Below are positions 38,658 to 48,450 of a DNA stretch of 64,000 nt, one piece after another. The notes under the pieces are model-generated. The model searched no databases. It saw nothing but the letters and a program-made list of their open reading frames with translations, and was not told the origin of the DNA. Location of the stretch: contig CAJNDS010002812.1 of NCBI GenBank assembly GCA_905221605.1, positions 439,001-503,000 of the forward strand, given 5' to 3'. Source of the stretch: Symbiodinium natans. Lineage: Eukaryota; Sar; Dinophyceae; Suessiales; Symbiodiniaceae. Position 1 is the first letter of the stretch. Each line of letters begins with the position of its first letter. The translations under genes and the position numbers were made by a program.

Positions 38658-38702
38658 GACCTGGAAGCCTCGCTGATTGCGGCTTCGGGTCTCCTTATCC
38701 AG
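38658..38702 (+). CDS. Putative exon (DLEASLIAASGLLIQ)
   Basis: CATGTCACAG acceptor at 38657, 15 codons, GC donor (GCGAGT) at 38703. Phase 0 in and out. Confidence 0.5.
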
Positions 38703-39081
38703 GCGAGTCGAGTGTCGGGTTTAGAGCAGACAGGGCTTGCAGGGGTTTTCGCGTTTTTTCGTACTATAGGGTTTCAGGGCTCAAAGTTTGCAATGCGCTC
38801 AAGTTACTCAGCACCCTACACCTTACCTAGAGTTACCTTGCATGCGCTTTACAAAAAGGTTTCAACGTTTCTTCGCGGACATTTTCCATCTTTTGCGGCA
38901 TAGCGACTCACAACCTGAGACCTTCAATGGTAATTTTACCCAACCTTATCTGAAGGCACAATGGTCCTAAGGCTAACTCTAAACCCCTAACTCTACATAG
39001 GCCCTCAACCCTCTACATTTTCCCTTCACCAATTACGGTATGAAAAAAAAAACTGCTACTTTGTAGGTCAACCCTGAATAG

Positions 39082-39126
39082 GCCGAGCGAAGCTCGGCTT
39101 CCTTGGTCGACGAGCTGCTCGCGCAG
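39082..39126 (+). CDS. Putative exon (AERSSASLVDELLAQ)
   Basis: CCTGAATAG acceptor at 39081, 15 codons, GC donor at 39127. Phase 0 in and out, same as 38658. Confidence 0.5.
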
Positions 39127-39372
39127 GCGGGGTTTCCGGGGTGGTCGGGGCTTCAAGGGTTCGAGGGCCCACGCCCGGCTGGCTCTAGGCCCCTAGGCTC
39201 TAGGGTGAGCTTGTGGGTAGCAGTTGCTAAAGTACGCATCTGCTGATGTGAGATCCTTTATGCCCTACCCCGATCTTGGCTCGAAATGCGTCAGGTGGCC
39301 CCCAAACCCTGAAGAATGAGGTATGGCGCCAAGCCTAGACTCAATCACACATGTGGTGTGGATTTCGATCAG

Positions 39373-39427
39373 GGTCTGATCTTGATTCCAAAGAAGGCCC
39401 CGGCATTCTCCGCCCCTTCTCTTTGTG
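39373..39427 (+). CDS. Putative exon (GLILIPKKAPAFSAPSLC)
   Basis: TTTCGATCAG acceptor at 39372, 55 nt, donor GTGCTTTA at 39428. Phase 0 entry agrees with 39082. Confidence 0.45.
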
Positions 39428-39811
39428 GTGCTTTACTGTAACTTTACATCTTTAGCCTTTTTGGGTTTATTGGGTTTCTTAAGAAGGCAGCTAAAAATTA
39501 AATTTATAGCTACCCTGCTCAGAGCGGCCAAGTTCTATGCTTAGGATGCCTAGCAGTAGCCCTTGTGTAGGGGTTCTGTGCCCTTCCCGGTTGCACGGCA
39601 GCGTATGCAGAGGTTGTGACACTCGACGCGAGGTTGAGGGTGGCGCTTGGTCGTGTGTTGTTGCCTTTGTTCAGATGCCGTTTTTGCCTGTGTTGTATGC
39701 GCATTGCATATGAACACGCAGATGTGCACGTATATGAGCTCAAGTATGTATGTGCATACAAAAACACATAGCCACGCCAGCTTCCAGCTTGTCTCCCCTG
39801 CAGGCACATAC

Positions 39812-39904
39812 GGTCAGTTCTCTAATTTACGGTCCCTTCTTGGGTGCCCTAAATAACACGGTATAATAGGGTCCCCAAACGGGACCAGATTGGAGAACTG
39901 ACCA
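39812..39904. mobile_element. Palindromic element, family M6
   Basis: GGTCAGTTCTCTAATTTACGG at the left pairs with GAGAACTGACC at the right. A second copy begins at 47842 and a possible third at 28515. Followed by a (CA)n run at 39914-39938. Confidence 0.6.
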
Positions 39905-40059
39905 TATGGCTACAAACACACACACACACACACACACACCTATGCAAGATGACCGCCTCGGTTCAAGACAGTCCCTTGTGTGCGGGGTTTCTGTTGCGCT
40001 GTTGCGATACATCTGGCGTACCCGACAAAGGGACCATGGGTTGGGGGGGATTGTCCACC

Positions 40060-40255
40060 CTAAACCCTAAACCCTAAACCCTCAACCCTCAACCCTGAAC
40101 CTCGACGAACCCGAAATGTCTCCCGGCTCAGCGCTTGTGAAGGTGTACGGTTGGCACGAGGCGCCCATGCGGGTGGGTGGTTCAGGGTTTAGGGTTCAGG
40201 GTTCAGGGTTTAGGGTTCAGGGTTCAGGGTTTAGGGTTTAGGGTTTAGGGTTTAG
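40060..40255. repeat. Opposed telomere tracts around one exon
   Basis: CCCTAAA units at 40060-40100, TTTAGGG/TTCAGGG units at 40183-40255, exon at 40132-40172 between. Confidence 0.85.
40132..40172 (+). CDS. Putative exon (LVKVYGWHEAPMR)
   Basis: Acceptor GTCTCCCGGCTCAG at 40131; 41 nt; donor GTGGGTGG at 40173. The frame is also open upstream (DEPEMSPGS). Confidence 0.55.
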
Positions 40256-40327
40256 GTCTTCGGGTTTAGGGCTTAGGGGGCTGAGGGCTTAGGGCTTAGG
40301 GTGGGTAAGCGAATCGCCGCACCCTAG

Positions 40328-40383
40328 GCCCGCAACTCATCCATGAGCAAGTCAAACGGAACGAAAGCAGCGACATGGTTGCA
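40328..40383 (+). CDS. Putative exon (QLIHEQVKRNESSDMVA)
   Basis: CACCCTAG acceptor at 40327, 56 nt, donor GTAGCAG at 40384. Alternative frame ARNSSMSKSNGTKAATW is also open and fits phase with 40132. Confidence 0.45.
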
Positions 40384-40679
40384 GTAGCAGATTCCTTCGA
40401 ACCCCTTGTACTTGGGGGGGTGGGGTGCGGGGGTTTCCGAGTTCTCCAATTTCTTGGGGTCGTTTTGTCTGGGACCTTTTTCCTACGCAAGGGGAACTGT
40501 CCGACAAAAAATGCATCCACAAGAGGGGTCCTAGTTTTGAGCATTGCCTGACTTTGGGATCGGTCTAGAGTTCAGCGTTTATAGGCTTTGGGGTTCTGCT
40601 CTTTGGTGTTTCGGGTTTGGGATCGCAGTTGTGCGGGGAGGTTTTAGGGTTCAGCGTTTCGGTCTAGGGTTCTTGCCAG

Positions 40680-40736
40680 GATCTTGTGAAGATGCAAGAT
40701 TCCCTCGAGGCGTGGGGCTTTCGCGCAGCAGGGAGG
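40680..40736 (+). CDS. Putative exon (DLVKMQDSLEAWGFRAAGR)
   Basis: TTCTTGCCAG acceptor at 40679, 19 codons, GC donor at 40737. Phase 0 in and out. Confidence 0.55.
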
Positions 40737-41339
40737 GCGGGGTCCTAAACCCCAAACCCCGGAGAATAGGAAGAATGGAGGAACACCTTCTAGAAAATCA
40801 TTTAAGGGTTATTCAATGGTGACATAAAGAGTGTATAGTCGGGCTTGCTTATGAGGGTTCCCACTGTTTCCCTTTGCATCCAGTTTCCACATATCATCCC
40901 TTCCTTTGAGGGCTCCACACGCAGACCCTAGCTGTATGGTCTCAATAAAAGCGATCCATCGATCAAAGGACACCAAGAAAAAGCCCTAACCCTAAACCCT
41001 AACCCCTACTTCAGCACCGCTCCCCCTCTTCCTTTCCAACCACTAAACCTTGATGGCGTGGATGGATTTGGGGTTTTGTGTTTAGGATTCCCATGACGTG
41101 CCCCAGGGTGCTGCACCTTGTGGTTTGAGGTTCTTCCCCCATCTGCCCCCAGTTGTACTCACGAGATGGAGGGTTTTCGAAACTTCGGGGGTGCTTCTTG
41201 TATTCCTGCATAGAAGATTCCCCTTTAAAGTAGTCAGCCCCAACGAAGTGCCCTTGTGATAATATGGTTACTGGGCTACCAGGAAAACGAGTAAAGCATA
41301 CCCTAAACTGCAAACCCTAAACCCTAAACCAGGGTATAG

Positions 41340-41424
41340 AAGGGGCGTCATCGAGGACCTTCTCCGATTCGAGAAGTTGAAGTCCAAGATGCGCTGGGTC
41401 TACTCTTTCTCAGAGCCGCGCCTG
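41340..41424 (+). CDS. Putative exon (GVIEDLLRFEKLKSKMRWVY)
   Basis: GGGTATAG acceptor at 41339; 85 nt reading R-GVIEDLLRFEKLKSKMRWV then YSFSEPRL; donor GTGTGTTG at 41425. CCCTAAA left, TTTAGGG (41432-41545) right. First of a second run of phase-compatible exons. Confidence 0.6.
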
Positions 41425-41431
41425 GTGTGTT

Positions 41432-41545
41432 GGGTTTAGGGTTTAGGGTTTAGGGTTTGGGGTTTGGGGTTTAGGGTTTAGGGTTTAGGGTTTTAGGTTT
41501 AAGGTTTAGATTTTAGGGTTTAGGGTTTAAGGTTTAAGGTTTATA
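41432..41545 (+). repeat. TTTAGGG tract with TTTAAGG variants
   Basis: Perfect units first, decaying into TTTAAGG toward the right. A CCCTAAA tract (41960-42050) ends the stretch, but an exon at 41743 lies between. Confidence 0.85.
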
Positions 41546-41742
41546 AAGGGTCTCGGGGGTCCTCTTGGTAGCCCAGTGGTACCCTTTACCCCTCTTGGTT
41601 ATGGGTTTCCTGATGAAGTAACCAACACGAAAAAAGGCTGCCCTTGTTGTGATGTGGTTTCCGTGCTGGCAAGTCCTACACCTAGGGTTTATATTGTTCA
41701 GGGCGAAGTTCAGACTACTTTTCAGCTGTTTTGTCGATTAAG

Positions 41743-41815
41743 GAAGTCCGCGATGCCAAGAAGAACGAGGTTGCCGGGCAATTGAGATTGAGTGGTCCAG
41801 GAGAGGCAGAAGCAG
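41743..41815 (+). CDS. Putative exon (EVRDAKKNEVAGQLRLSGPG)
   Basis: CGATTAAG acceptor at 41742; 73 nt reading EVRDAKKNEVAGQLRLSGPG then EAEA; GT donor (GTTTGGAT) at 41816. Phase fits 41340 before and 42917 after. Confidence 0.6.
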
Positions 41816-42080
41816 GTTTGGATACATGATTCGTTTTTCGATCCTGGTGTACATCGTGGTTGGTTTTTACCTAGACAACAATTCGACGTGGCCTAGCCAA
41901 TAGTTGATGTTTAACCTTGCTGGGCTTCCGTATCATTTGAGCACGAGGCTTAATCCTCCCTAAACCTTGAACCTTGAACCCTAAACCCCAAACCCTAAAC
42001 CCTAAACCCTAAACCCGAAACCCTAAACCCTAAACCCTAAACCCAAACCCTTGCATTTCCTGAGCGTCTGCGAATTCTAC

Positions 42081-42111
42081 TGCATTCCGAACCTGGCCTG
42101 AGCATTCCAAC
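42081..42111 (+). CDS. Possible exon (RLRILLHSEPG)
   Basis: GCATTTCCTGAG would be the acceptor. Open but short, right of a CCCTAAA tract; does not fit the phase of its neighbours, so it may be spurious. Confidence 0.25.
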
Positions 42112-42600
42112 ACCGCCGGTCTCCAAGAACCCTACTTACCCTACCTTGAGCAGCCCTTTTCCCCGGTTCATGGGTGAACTATACCCAAAACCTTGAGGTG
42201 GGGAGGCAGGGTCTGCATCGTGTGAAGATTCCGAGATCTCCCACCACCCCTCAGGACTTCTCTTTTAGGTCGGTTAGTGTAGGGGGTGGGGTGGGGGGGG
42301 GGGCGGGGCGGGGACCTAGGGCCCCAAGTACATCACACCCAACAGACAAGGTCTGAAAGCCTACAGGGTTCAGGGTTCAGGGTTCAGGGTTTAGGGTTTA
42401 GGGTTTAGCGTTTAGGGTTTAGGGTCGTTCAGGACCAGTTTACCGGAAGGCTCCATTGTAGTTCCTTGTTGGTTTAGTTATAGGGGATTCTAGTATACTA
42501 CCCCCCAAAAAGGTACAACACGTGAATTTTTAGGTAAGCGCCTGAGAAGCCTAAAGCCGGAAATTTAGAAAGTCGCCCTTAGGGCCTTAGGGGGATGCGC

Positions 42601-42828
42601 ACCCCCAAGCCTGAGCTTCTACTACTGTATGCTTAAGGTTTAGGGTTTGGGGTTTAGGGTGTAGGGTTTAGGGACCCCCAAGCCTGAGCTTCTATATACT
42701 ACTGTATGCTTAAGAACCCTGCAAACAATAACAAACATTCTTCCTTCTCAGGGCAAAAGTTCTACTACTCTGTGCTTAAGAACCCGCCCCCCAAACAAAC
42801 AAATATTCTTCCTTCTAAGGGCAAAAAT
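42601..42828 (+). repeat. Direct repeats around a telomere tract
   Basis: ACCCCCAAGCCTGAGCTTCT...ATGCTTAAG at 42601-42637 recurs at 42674-42714. Between them is a 36-bp run of TTTAGGG/TTTGGGG units. The right half is itself followed by a diverged third copy (about 42761-42828). Confidence 0.7.
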
Positions 42829-42916
42829 TATGGACTGTGATTTCACTTTTGTTTTTTTTTTTTTTTGGGGGGGGGGGGTTCTGAAACAAGTAGTCGTCCA
42901 GGGAACCTAGTGCAAG

Positions 42917-42965
42917 TCAAGGTTGCGGAGCTCGACGAGATGGATCACTGGTTGGCGCCCCAGGG
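42917..42965 (+). CDS. Putative exon (KVAELDEMDHWLAPQ)
   Basis: TAGTGCAAG acceptor at 42916; 49 nt; GT donor at 42966 (GTTTGGGATTCAGGG). Its phase links 41743 to 43593 exactly. Confidence 0.6.
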
Positions 42966-43199
42966 GTTTGGGATTCAGGGCTCAGGGTAATGGCGAATCC
43001 CCCTAAAGCCCTAAGCCCTAAATCCTAAAGCCCTCAAACCAACATTTTTTCAGCGCGCTGAAACCTCAAACGCTGCTATAAGATCTAGCGGGTTTACGAG
43101 TCAGGGTTGGCGTTGCAATTTTAGCGTTTTTGTTTTTTCCAGGTTTGGGTTGAGGGTTCTTAATCCTGCTTGAGGACTTCAGGCCAGACCCAAACCTGC

Positions 43200-43570
43200 A
43201 AACCCTCAACCACTCACCCTAAAATCTCAAGCCGCCCTCTACACCCTACAAGCCTAACACCCTAAACCCTCAACACCCTAAACCCTCAACCCTAAGCACC
43301 CTCAACCCTAAACCCTGTAAACCCTGTAAACCCTATAAACCCTACAAAACCTATAAACCCTACAAAACCGATAAACCCTACAAACCCTGTAAACCCTATA
43401 AACCCTCTAAACCCTCTAAACCCTCTCAACCCTCTAAACCCTATAAACCCACTAAACCCTCTAAACCCTCTAAACCCTATAAACCCTATAAACCCTATAA
43501 ACCCTATTAACCCTATCAACCCTATAAACCCTAAACCCTAAACCCTATAAACCCTAAACCCTAACCCCTC
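43200..43570 (-). repeat. Large CCCTATAAA-variant tract
   Basis: About 370 bp of CCCTA(T)AAA units with CCCTGTAAA, CCCTCTAAA, CCCTACAAA and CCCTATTAA variants, longer than the standard 7-bp unit. The minus-strand GF-rich frame through it is an artefact. Confidence 0.9.
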
Positions 43571-43592
43571 TGCCTTTTGGGGCTTCCCTGAG

Positions 43593-43641
43593 GTGGCAAG
43601 GCTTCCTTGCAACCGTCGAGTCGGAAGCCTTGCTGACCAAG
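43593..43641 (+). CDS. Putative exon (WQGFLATVESEALLTK)
   Basis: GCTTCCCTGAG acceptor at 43592, 49 nt, GC donor at 43642. Phase fits 42917. CCCTAAA-type tract left, TTTAGGG tract right. Confidence 0.6.
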
Positions 43642-43654
43642 GCCCGACCCTAAG

Positions 43655-43905
43655 GGGTTTAGGGTTTAGGGTTTAGGGTTTAGGGTTTAGGGTTTGGGGT
43701 TCAGGGTTCAGGGGTTTGGGACTTCGGGTTCGCAGCATGTTGAGTAGCCCCAAAACCAGGAGCTCCATGAGCTCAGAAGACGAAAATGTAGTGACAGACG
43801 GAGATTTTGAATTCGGGGGGGGGGGGGGGGGGGTTAGGGGTTTAGGGGTTAGGGGTTAGGGTTTAGGGTTCAGGGTTCAGGGTTTAGGGTTTAGGGTTTA
43901 GGGAG
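43655..43905 (+). repeat. TTTAGGG tracts with a poly-G run
   Basis: TTTAGGG at 43655-43715, poly-G of about 18 near 43816, TTTAGGG/TTCAGGG at 43833-43905. The exon candidate at 43760 lies between. CCCTAAA follows at 44047-44130. Confidence 0.85.
43760..43790 (+). CDS. Putative exon (ELHELRRRKC)
   Basis: AAAACCAG acceptor at 43759, 31 nt, GT donor at 43791. A larger reading of the same island from the CGCAG at 43735 gives MLSSPKTRSSMSSEDENVVT then DGDFEF, which is acidic and also open. One of the two is likely real. Confidence 0.4.
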
Positions 43906-43967
43906 GGGGGGGGTTGGGGACCTTTCGGCTATCCTGACTGCTCGGCTTCTCGTGGTGTACCTTCAGG

Positions 43968-44042
43968 TGCTCCTGAAGCCAGCTTTTCATGCGAAGATCT
44001 TGGCGAAGGCCGAGGATCTGGCTCCTTTGCTTCATACAAGGG
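43968..44042 (+). CDS. Putative exon (VLLKPAFHAKILAKAEDLAP)
   Basis: Acceptor GTGTACCTTCAG at 43967; 25 codons reading VLLKPAFHAKILAKAEDLAP then LLHTR; GC donor at 44043. Another open frame reads SAPEASFSCEDLGEGRGSGS. Confidence 0.6.
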
Positions 44043-44211
44043 GCTCCGCCCTAAACCCCTAAACCCCTAAACCCTAAACCCCTAAACCCTAAACCCTAAA
44101 CCCTAAACCCTAAACCCTAAACCCTAAATCTGAAGTTCTTAAGGTCTGAAAGCTAGGGTTGAAGGTTTCAAGGGGGCTTCACATGTTCTTGGTTGAGATT
44201 GGGGATTGCAG

Positions 44212-44277
44212 GCAAGTGTCGGGGGCTTGTCTTGGGCACCTGGCATCATGGGCCAAGGAGGCTGCCAAATGCTCAAG
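44212..44277 (+). CDS. Putative exon (QVSGACLGHLASWAKEAAKC)
   Basis: GGGGATTGCAG acceptor at 44211; 66 nt; donor GTTACCC at 44278. Reads QVSGACLGHLASWAKEAAKC, or ASVGGLSWAPGIMGQGGCQM in the phase set by 43968. Confidence 0.5.
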
Positions 44278-44399
44278 GTTACCCAGCTAGGGGCTTTCAA
44301 GCCGAAACTTTGAACCCCCAACCCCGAAACCCTAAGTCCTTTGAGGGCTTAATTGCATGCTGTCCATGAGTTCAAAGTTAAGCGCTTTGCCGCGAAAAG

Positions 44400-44436
44400 A
44401 GGCAACAGTGCATCGCACGGATGCTGGTGGAGTTAG
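44400..44436 (+). CDS. Putative exon (RQQCIARMLVEL)
   Basis: CGCGAAAAG acceptor at 44399, 37 nt, donor GTAGCCC at 44437. Phase 0 entry agrees with 44212. Confidence 0.45.
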
Positions 44437-45256
44437 GTAGCCCTGAGCCCGCAGCAAGTTCCATAAATCACACCTAGGAACCATGAGTCCATTTCATCAA
44501 CCCAGACCGAGGATCCAAAAAGTGGATTCCTTTAAGACTTTAAGGGTTCCTAAGCGTGACCCAATAGTAGTCTAGGGTTGTATTTCGTTGTCGTTTTGCA
44601 TCCTCCCAGGGTCTGGGAAGGCTCGGGTTTGCGGCTTTGGGGCTTACTGATAGGCCCCGTGGTACATATGAACTTAATTCGAACTTATGCTGGACTTATC
44701 TTACATACGTTTTAAGTAGGAGATAAGTTGTGTATCATTTCGAAGGCTTGTTTTTTTTTATATCGTTTTCATGAACAGCACCTTTTTTCGAAAACACGGG
44801 CACACGGCTTAAGGCATGGCAGAAAACTATGCCCAGAGATGCAGAGAGACCTTTTGCTTCTTGCAAGCATGGCAAGGCAAAACGTGCGAAAACAAGGAAC
44901 AAGCAGGCCAAGTGGCCGGGGAGGCTTTAAAGGTGCCAGGCAACTATAGAATATCTGTTGCAGGGGCTGCAAGACCGATTTTTTCAATTTTAGCTGAAAC
45001 GCATGCGCGAACCAGGAAAACATCCCAAAATGTAAAACAGATAAGTAGTGATAAGTTCTATACAAGCTTTTTACATAACGCAGATAAGTTCAAAAGTCCC
45101 GAATATGTCAAGCAAAAAATGTTGAACTCATCTGGAACTTAATCATATAAAACAAACTTAGCTCCAGGATAAACAACTTAATCGATACATGTCGTATACT
45201 TATAAGTCGATGAGTCGGCGGGGCCTATATAGTAGGCTTTACTTCCGTAGCTGCAG
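44437..45256. other. Intron-like interior, AT-richer
   Basis: Contains loosely inverted pieces (GAACTTAATTCGAACTTATG at 44665 and later AACTTAATCATATAAAAC), perhaps an old element. Frames at 44769-45142 overlap on opposite strands (98 and 108 codons); neither is recognisable. Confidence 0.4.
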
Positions 45257-45363
45257 GCCAGCGAGCCAGATGATGTCCGCAAAGAGTTCGCAACAACAAC
45301 CCAGCTAGGCCCTGTAGCAGCCCTGGACCTTACGCGCGTTCCTGCCTGTTCCGCGCACTACAT
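45257..45363 (+). CDS. Putative exon (ASEPDDVRKEFATTTQLGPV...)
   Basis: Acceptor TCCGTAGCTGCAG at 45256; 107 nt reading ASEPDDVRKEFATTTQLGPV then AALDLTRVPACSAHY; donor GTAATACC at 45364. Followed directly by CCCTAAA units. Confidence 0.6.
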
Positions 45364-45367
45364 GTAA

Positions 45368-45565
45368 TACCCAAACCCTCAGCCCTAAACCTTAAACCCT
45401 AAACCCTATAAACCCGAAACCCGAAACCACCCATACCCAAACCCTAAACCCTAAGCCCTAAACCTTAATCCCTAAACCCTCTAAACCCGAAACCCGAAAC
45501 CACCCAAACCCGAAACCCTAAGCCCTAAACCTTAAACCCTAAACCCTATAAACCCGAAACCCGAA
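45368..45565 (-). repeat. Higher-order telomere tract
   Basis: CCCTAAA and CCCGAAA units arranged in a longer repeat ending ATAAACCCGAAACCCGAAACC, present three times. Confidence 0.85.
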
Positions 45566-45584
45566 ACCACCCCATCGGACCGAG

Positions 45585-45650
45585 GAGCGTTTGCAAACGG
45601 AGTTCGACGCCGTGTTTGCCCGAAAGCGAGACTCGTCACCAAAGGCCAAG
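45585..45650 (+). CDS. Putative exon (ERLQTEFDAVFARKRDSSPK)
   Basis: GGACCGAG acceptor at 45584; 22 codons reading ERLQTEFDAVFARKRDSSPK then AK; GC donor at 45651. Telomere tracts opposed on both sides. Charged, helical. Confidence 0.6.
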
Positions 45651-46420
45651 GCTCCTTAGGGTTTAGGGTTCAGGGTTTAGGGTTTATAGGGTTTATAGGG
45701 TTTAGGGTTTAGGGTTTAGGGGTTTGGAGAGCTTTCTCCCCATAATCCCGACCTAGAGTAACCTTGTACTTGTACCCTTAAACAAGTGCAAAGAAGAATT
45801 ATTTCCCAATCATCAATGTACGTTTCCTCTTTTCAAAGAGAACACGAAGCTTACCCAGGGTGATCCCAACCGTGTGTGATCCTGCACCTTGAAATGAAAG
45901 GCATCATGTTCCTAGGTGGGATAAGGGGGACCCTTAAAAAGGAACCCCTTCTTAACCCTCTTCTGGCTCTCTTAACAAGGGACCTTATTCAGAGGGTCTA
46001 TATCCCCAAGGGTCCCCCTAATCCTATCCCCATCATGTGCAGCCGTATTTTGGGGCACTTGGAACCCTGCCCTGCTGACAGCCACGAAACCTCACGCAGT
46101 AGGTGCACGCAGAGCCCTGAGTTGGATTATCACGGTTTGGGGTTTAGGGTTTAGGGTTTAGGGTTTAGGGTTTGGGGTTTAGGGTTTAGGGTTTATAAGA
46201 GGAGGTGGATGGGTGACGGAGGGACCCTGGACCCGAAACCTTGCACCCTTGAGCTCATACAATATCATACATTTACTTATTTGTTCGTTTACTTTCTCTC
46301 CCTCTCTCTCTCTATATATATATGCACATGTATGTATATATATCCCTAAACTGTAAACTCTAAATCCTCAACCCTAAACATTTGAACACCGGACAAAGGA
46401 AGTCAGTGTGCTCGACTGAG

Positions 46421-46459
46421 CTTCCTGGTTGACTCGGATATCCTGGAGACCTGGATGCA
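46421..46459 (+). CDS. Putative exon (FLVDSDILETWMQ)
   Basis: CTCGACTGAG acceptor at 46420, 39 nt, donor GTAGAAAG at 46460. Confidence 0.5.
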
Positions 46460-46656
46460 GTAGAAAGCAGTGTTTGTGCCCTGTGCCACAGAGGGTTTCG
46501 CTAAGCCACCGATCCCTGAACCCTAAACCCCAAACCCTAAACCCTAAACCCTATGAACCCTAAACCCTAAACCCTGGACCCCGTGCGTTAGGGAGGTGTG
46601 ACGACTTTTTTGCCTTCCGGCTGTGTCACTGTTTTGCTATGTCGCTCGAGCCGCAG

Positions 46657-46680
46657 ATGTCTACCTTGGTCATAGCTGCT
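46657..46680 (+). CDS. Putative exon or start (MSTLVIAA)
   Basis: GCTCGAGCCGCAG acceptor at 46656 after a T-rich stretch; 24 nt; donor GTGAGTTG at 46681, close to the general eukaryotic consensus. The Met could be a start codon. Confidence 0.45.
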
Positions 46681-47023
46681 GTGAGTTGTCATCTTGACCT
46701 TAGTAGCTGAGTGAGTACACTTTACACTTTTTGGGATACTCTAATCCTCTATAGAACTGAAAGTGTACATTTTTGGGGGGCTTACGAACTCAGCAACTAA
46801 GTGACAGGGGTGGCTTCAGGGAGGGAAGTCAGGGTGGGGCAATGTACATGTCTTCGCGGTCTTATGCTGGAAATACGTATATTGGGGATGTTCTAAATGT
46901 AAACTTGGAAAAGCCCCCAACCCCCTGCTCCCCCCCACATGCGCACAGACACTGCGAAGCAACTCCTATAAACCCCAAAGCCTATAAAGCAAACCCCAAA
47001 TAAATCCCAAATTCTGACAGCAG

Positions 47024-47048
47024 GAGATGATGAGGGAAGCACAGGAGC
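47024..47048 (+). CDS. Putative exon (EMMREAQE)
   Basis: TTCTGACAGCAG acceptor at 47023, 25 nt, GC donor at 47049. Confidence 0.4.
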
Positions 47049-47135
47049 GCTGAGATCTGTTTGAAACCGTCACTGACGACTCAGCTCTGTTTGCTATGTT
47101 ACATGACGTGCTTGCCGACCTCGTTCTTGCTGTAG

Positions 47136-47170
47136 GCTCTTGCTGCGCTGTGGAAGCAAAATCAGCGCCA
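47136..47170 (+). CDS. Putative exon (ALAALWKQNQR)
   Basis: Acceptor with T/C run (CCTCGTTCTTGCTGTAG) ending 47135; 35 nt; donor GTGATG at 47171. Joins the next exon in frame. Confidence 0.6.
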
Positions 47171-47210
47171 GTGATGTGGCAGCACAGTCCTTCATACATT
47201 CACTTTACAG

Positions 47211-47285
47211 CTACCAGAATGCTGTAGAGAGTCTTTGCTGTGCACATGTTGCAGATGCCGCAGATGCCCGCAAAAAGCAAGATCC
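47211..47285 (+). CDS. Putative exon (YQNAVESLCCAHVADAADAR)
   Basis: TTCACTTTACAG acceptor at 47210 closes a 40-nt intron; reads YQNAVESLCCAHVADAADAR then KKQD; donor GTCACC at 47286. Together with 47136: ...WKQNQR-H-YQNAVES..., a continuous helix. Confidence 0.6.
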
Positions 47286-47748
47286 GTCACCTGTATTTCC
47301 GAGCAGCATCACGAAAGCGAGGACCCTAGCTCCCTACACACCAAACCTTGGTAGCACCGTGGTACCTTTGTCCCCTTTGTTGTTGGGTGGGTGGGGGGTT
47401 CAAGGTTCCTTCATATTAATATAAAGTAACCAACCCCAAAAAGGATGCCCTTATTGCAATATGGTTCCTGGGCTCAACGACTTCACAAAGAAAGAGAGAT
47501 GGAAACCGAATAGGCCCTTTAAATGGGGGGGGGGGGGGGTTAGGAATGCGCATGTAACTAACAGTTATTTCATATAATCACCGTACTAATCACAATCAAT
47601 ATATATATATATATATATGTAGATGTATATGTTTTTTATAATGGTACTAATAGCAATCATATTACTTGAAGATGTTGGAATACCACTAATTATAGTAGAT
47701 AGAATTAGAGGTAACAAAATAATCATAATCAGAATGTATCTCATGCAG

Positions 47749-47825
47749 GAGAGACGAGTTGTCTCAGCTGATGGCGGGCAAGTCGACCCAGCAACGCCGG
47801 AGAAATCAGGCCCCGTGGGTCAACG
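47749..47825 (+). CDS. Putative exon (RDELSQLMAGKSTQQRRRNQ)
   Basis: TCTCATGCAG acceptor at 47748; 77 nt reading RDELSQLMAGKSTQQRRRNQ then APWVN; donor GTCAGTAC at 47826. Basic. An M6 element (47842-47946) starts just inside the intron. Confidence 0.55.
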
Positions 47826-48357
47826 GTCAGTACTTTCGATATGGTCAGTTCTCTAAATTATGGTCACTTTTGGGGTAAACCTGAATAGGAGGGGCCGCCT
47901 TATAGTAAGGGCGTTCAAAAGGGTCCATAATGTTGAGACATCACCATATGTGTTCAGGGCTGTACTTTCAGGTCTGATGCTTGAGGTTTGGGGTTCAAGT
48001 GAGGGTTTTGGGTTAGCAAGAGCCACAGATAGCTAGCGACTTGGTGCAAGATGCACATGCTTGGGACTTGATCAGCGGAAGTCACCCATCAGCACCATCA
48101 AGGGCCGACTGTAGTTTGTTGGACCACTGCGTTTGCCCCAAGTATCGTACAAGCAAGTGTGAGGCAGAGAGGCATGACGGTGTCTTGTGATGTTGAATCG
48201 CCGAATCGGCGCTGCGACTCAGACACTAGGAACCCTGGACCTTAAACCCTAAACCCTAAACCCTAAACCCTAAACCCTAAAACCTAAACCCTAAACCGGC
48301 AGGATGTGCCGGAAGGGACGCCGGGGCCCTAAACCCCAAGACCCCAAGCCCTCTCAG

Positions 48358-48450
48358 CTCCGTTGATCCGGGACGATTGCTTCCTCATCCTCGGCGTGCA
48401 CCGCTGCCCCGACCCCGGCAGTGCAGGGGTTGAAGGTGTGCGGGTTCTCG
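48358..48450 (+). CDS. Putative exon (PLIRDDCFLILGVHRCPDPG), donor GTTTAGGG
   Basis: GCCCTCTCAG acceptor at 48357; 93 nt reading PLIRDDCFLILGVHRCPDPG then SAGVEGVRVL; the GT is the first telomere unit at 48451. CCCTAAA tract (48240-48297) on the left. Confidence 0.6.

Noticed and set aside
24468-44277. Dynein heavy chain as the product of the long interrupted gene
   Set aside because: HWKDI (29040), ALDPLLDIW (24468) and SGACLGHLASW (44212) recall dynein linker and stalk motifs in the right order. But no AAA P-loop was found between them, the coding length is far too short, and the 44212 reading conflicts with the phase of its neighbour.
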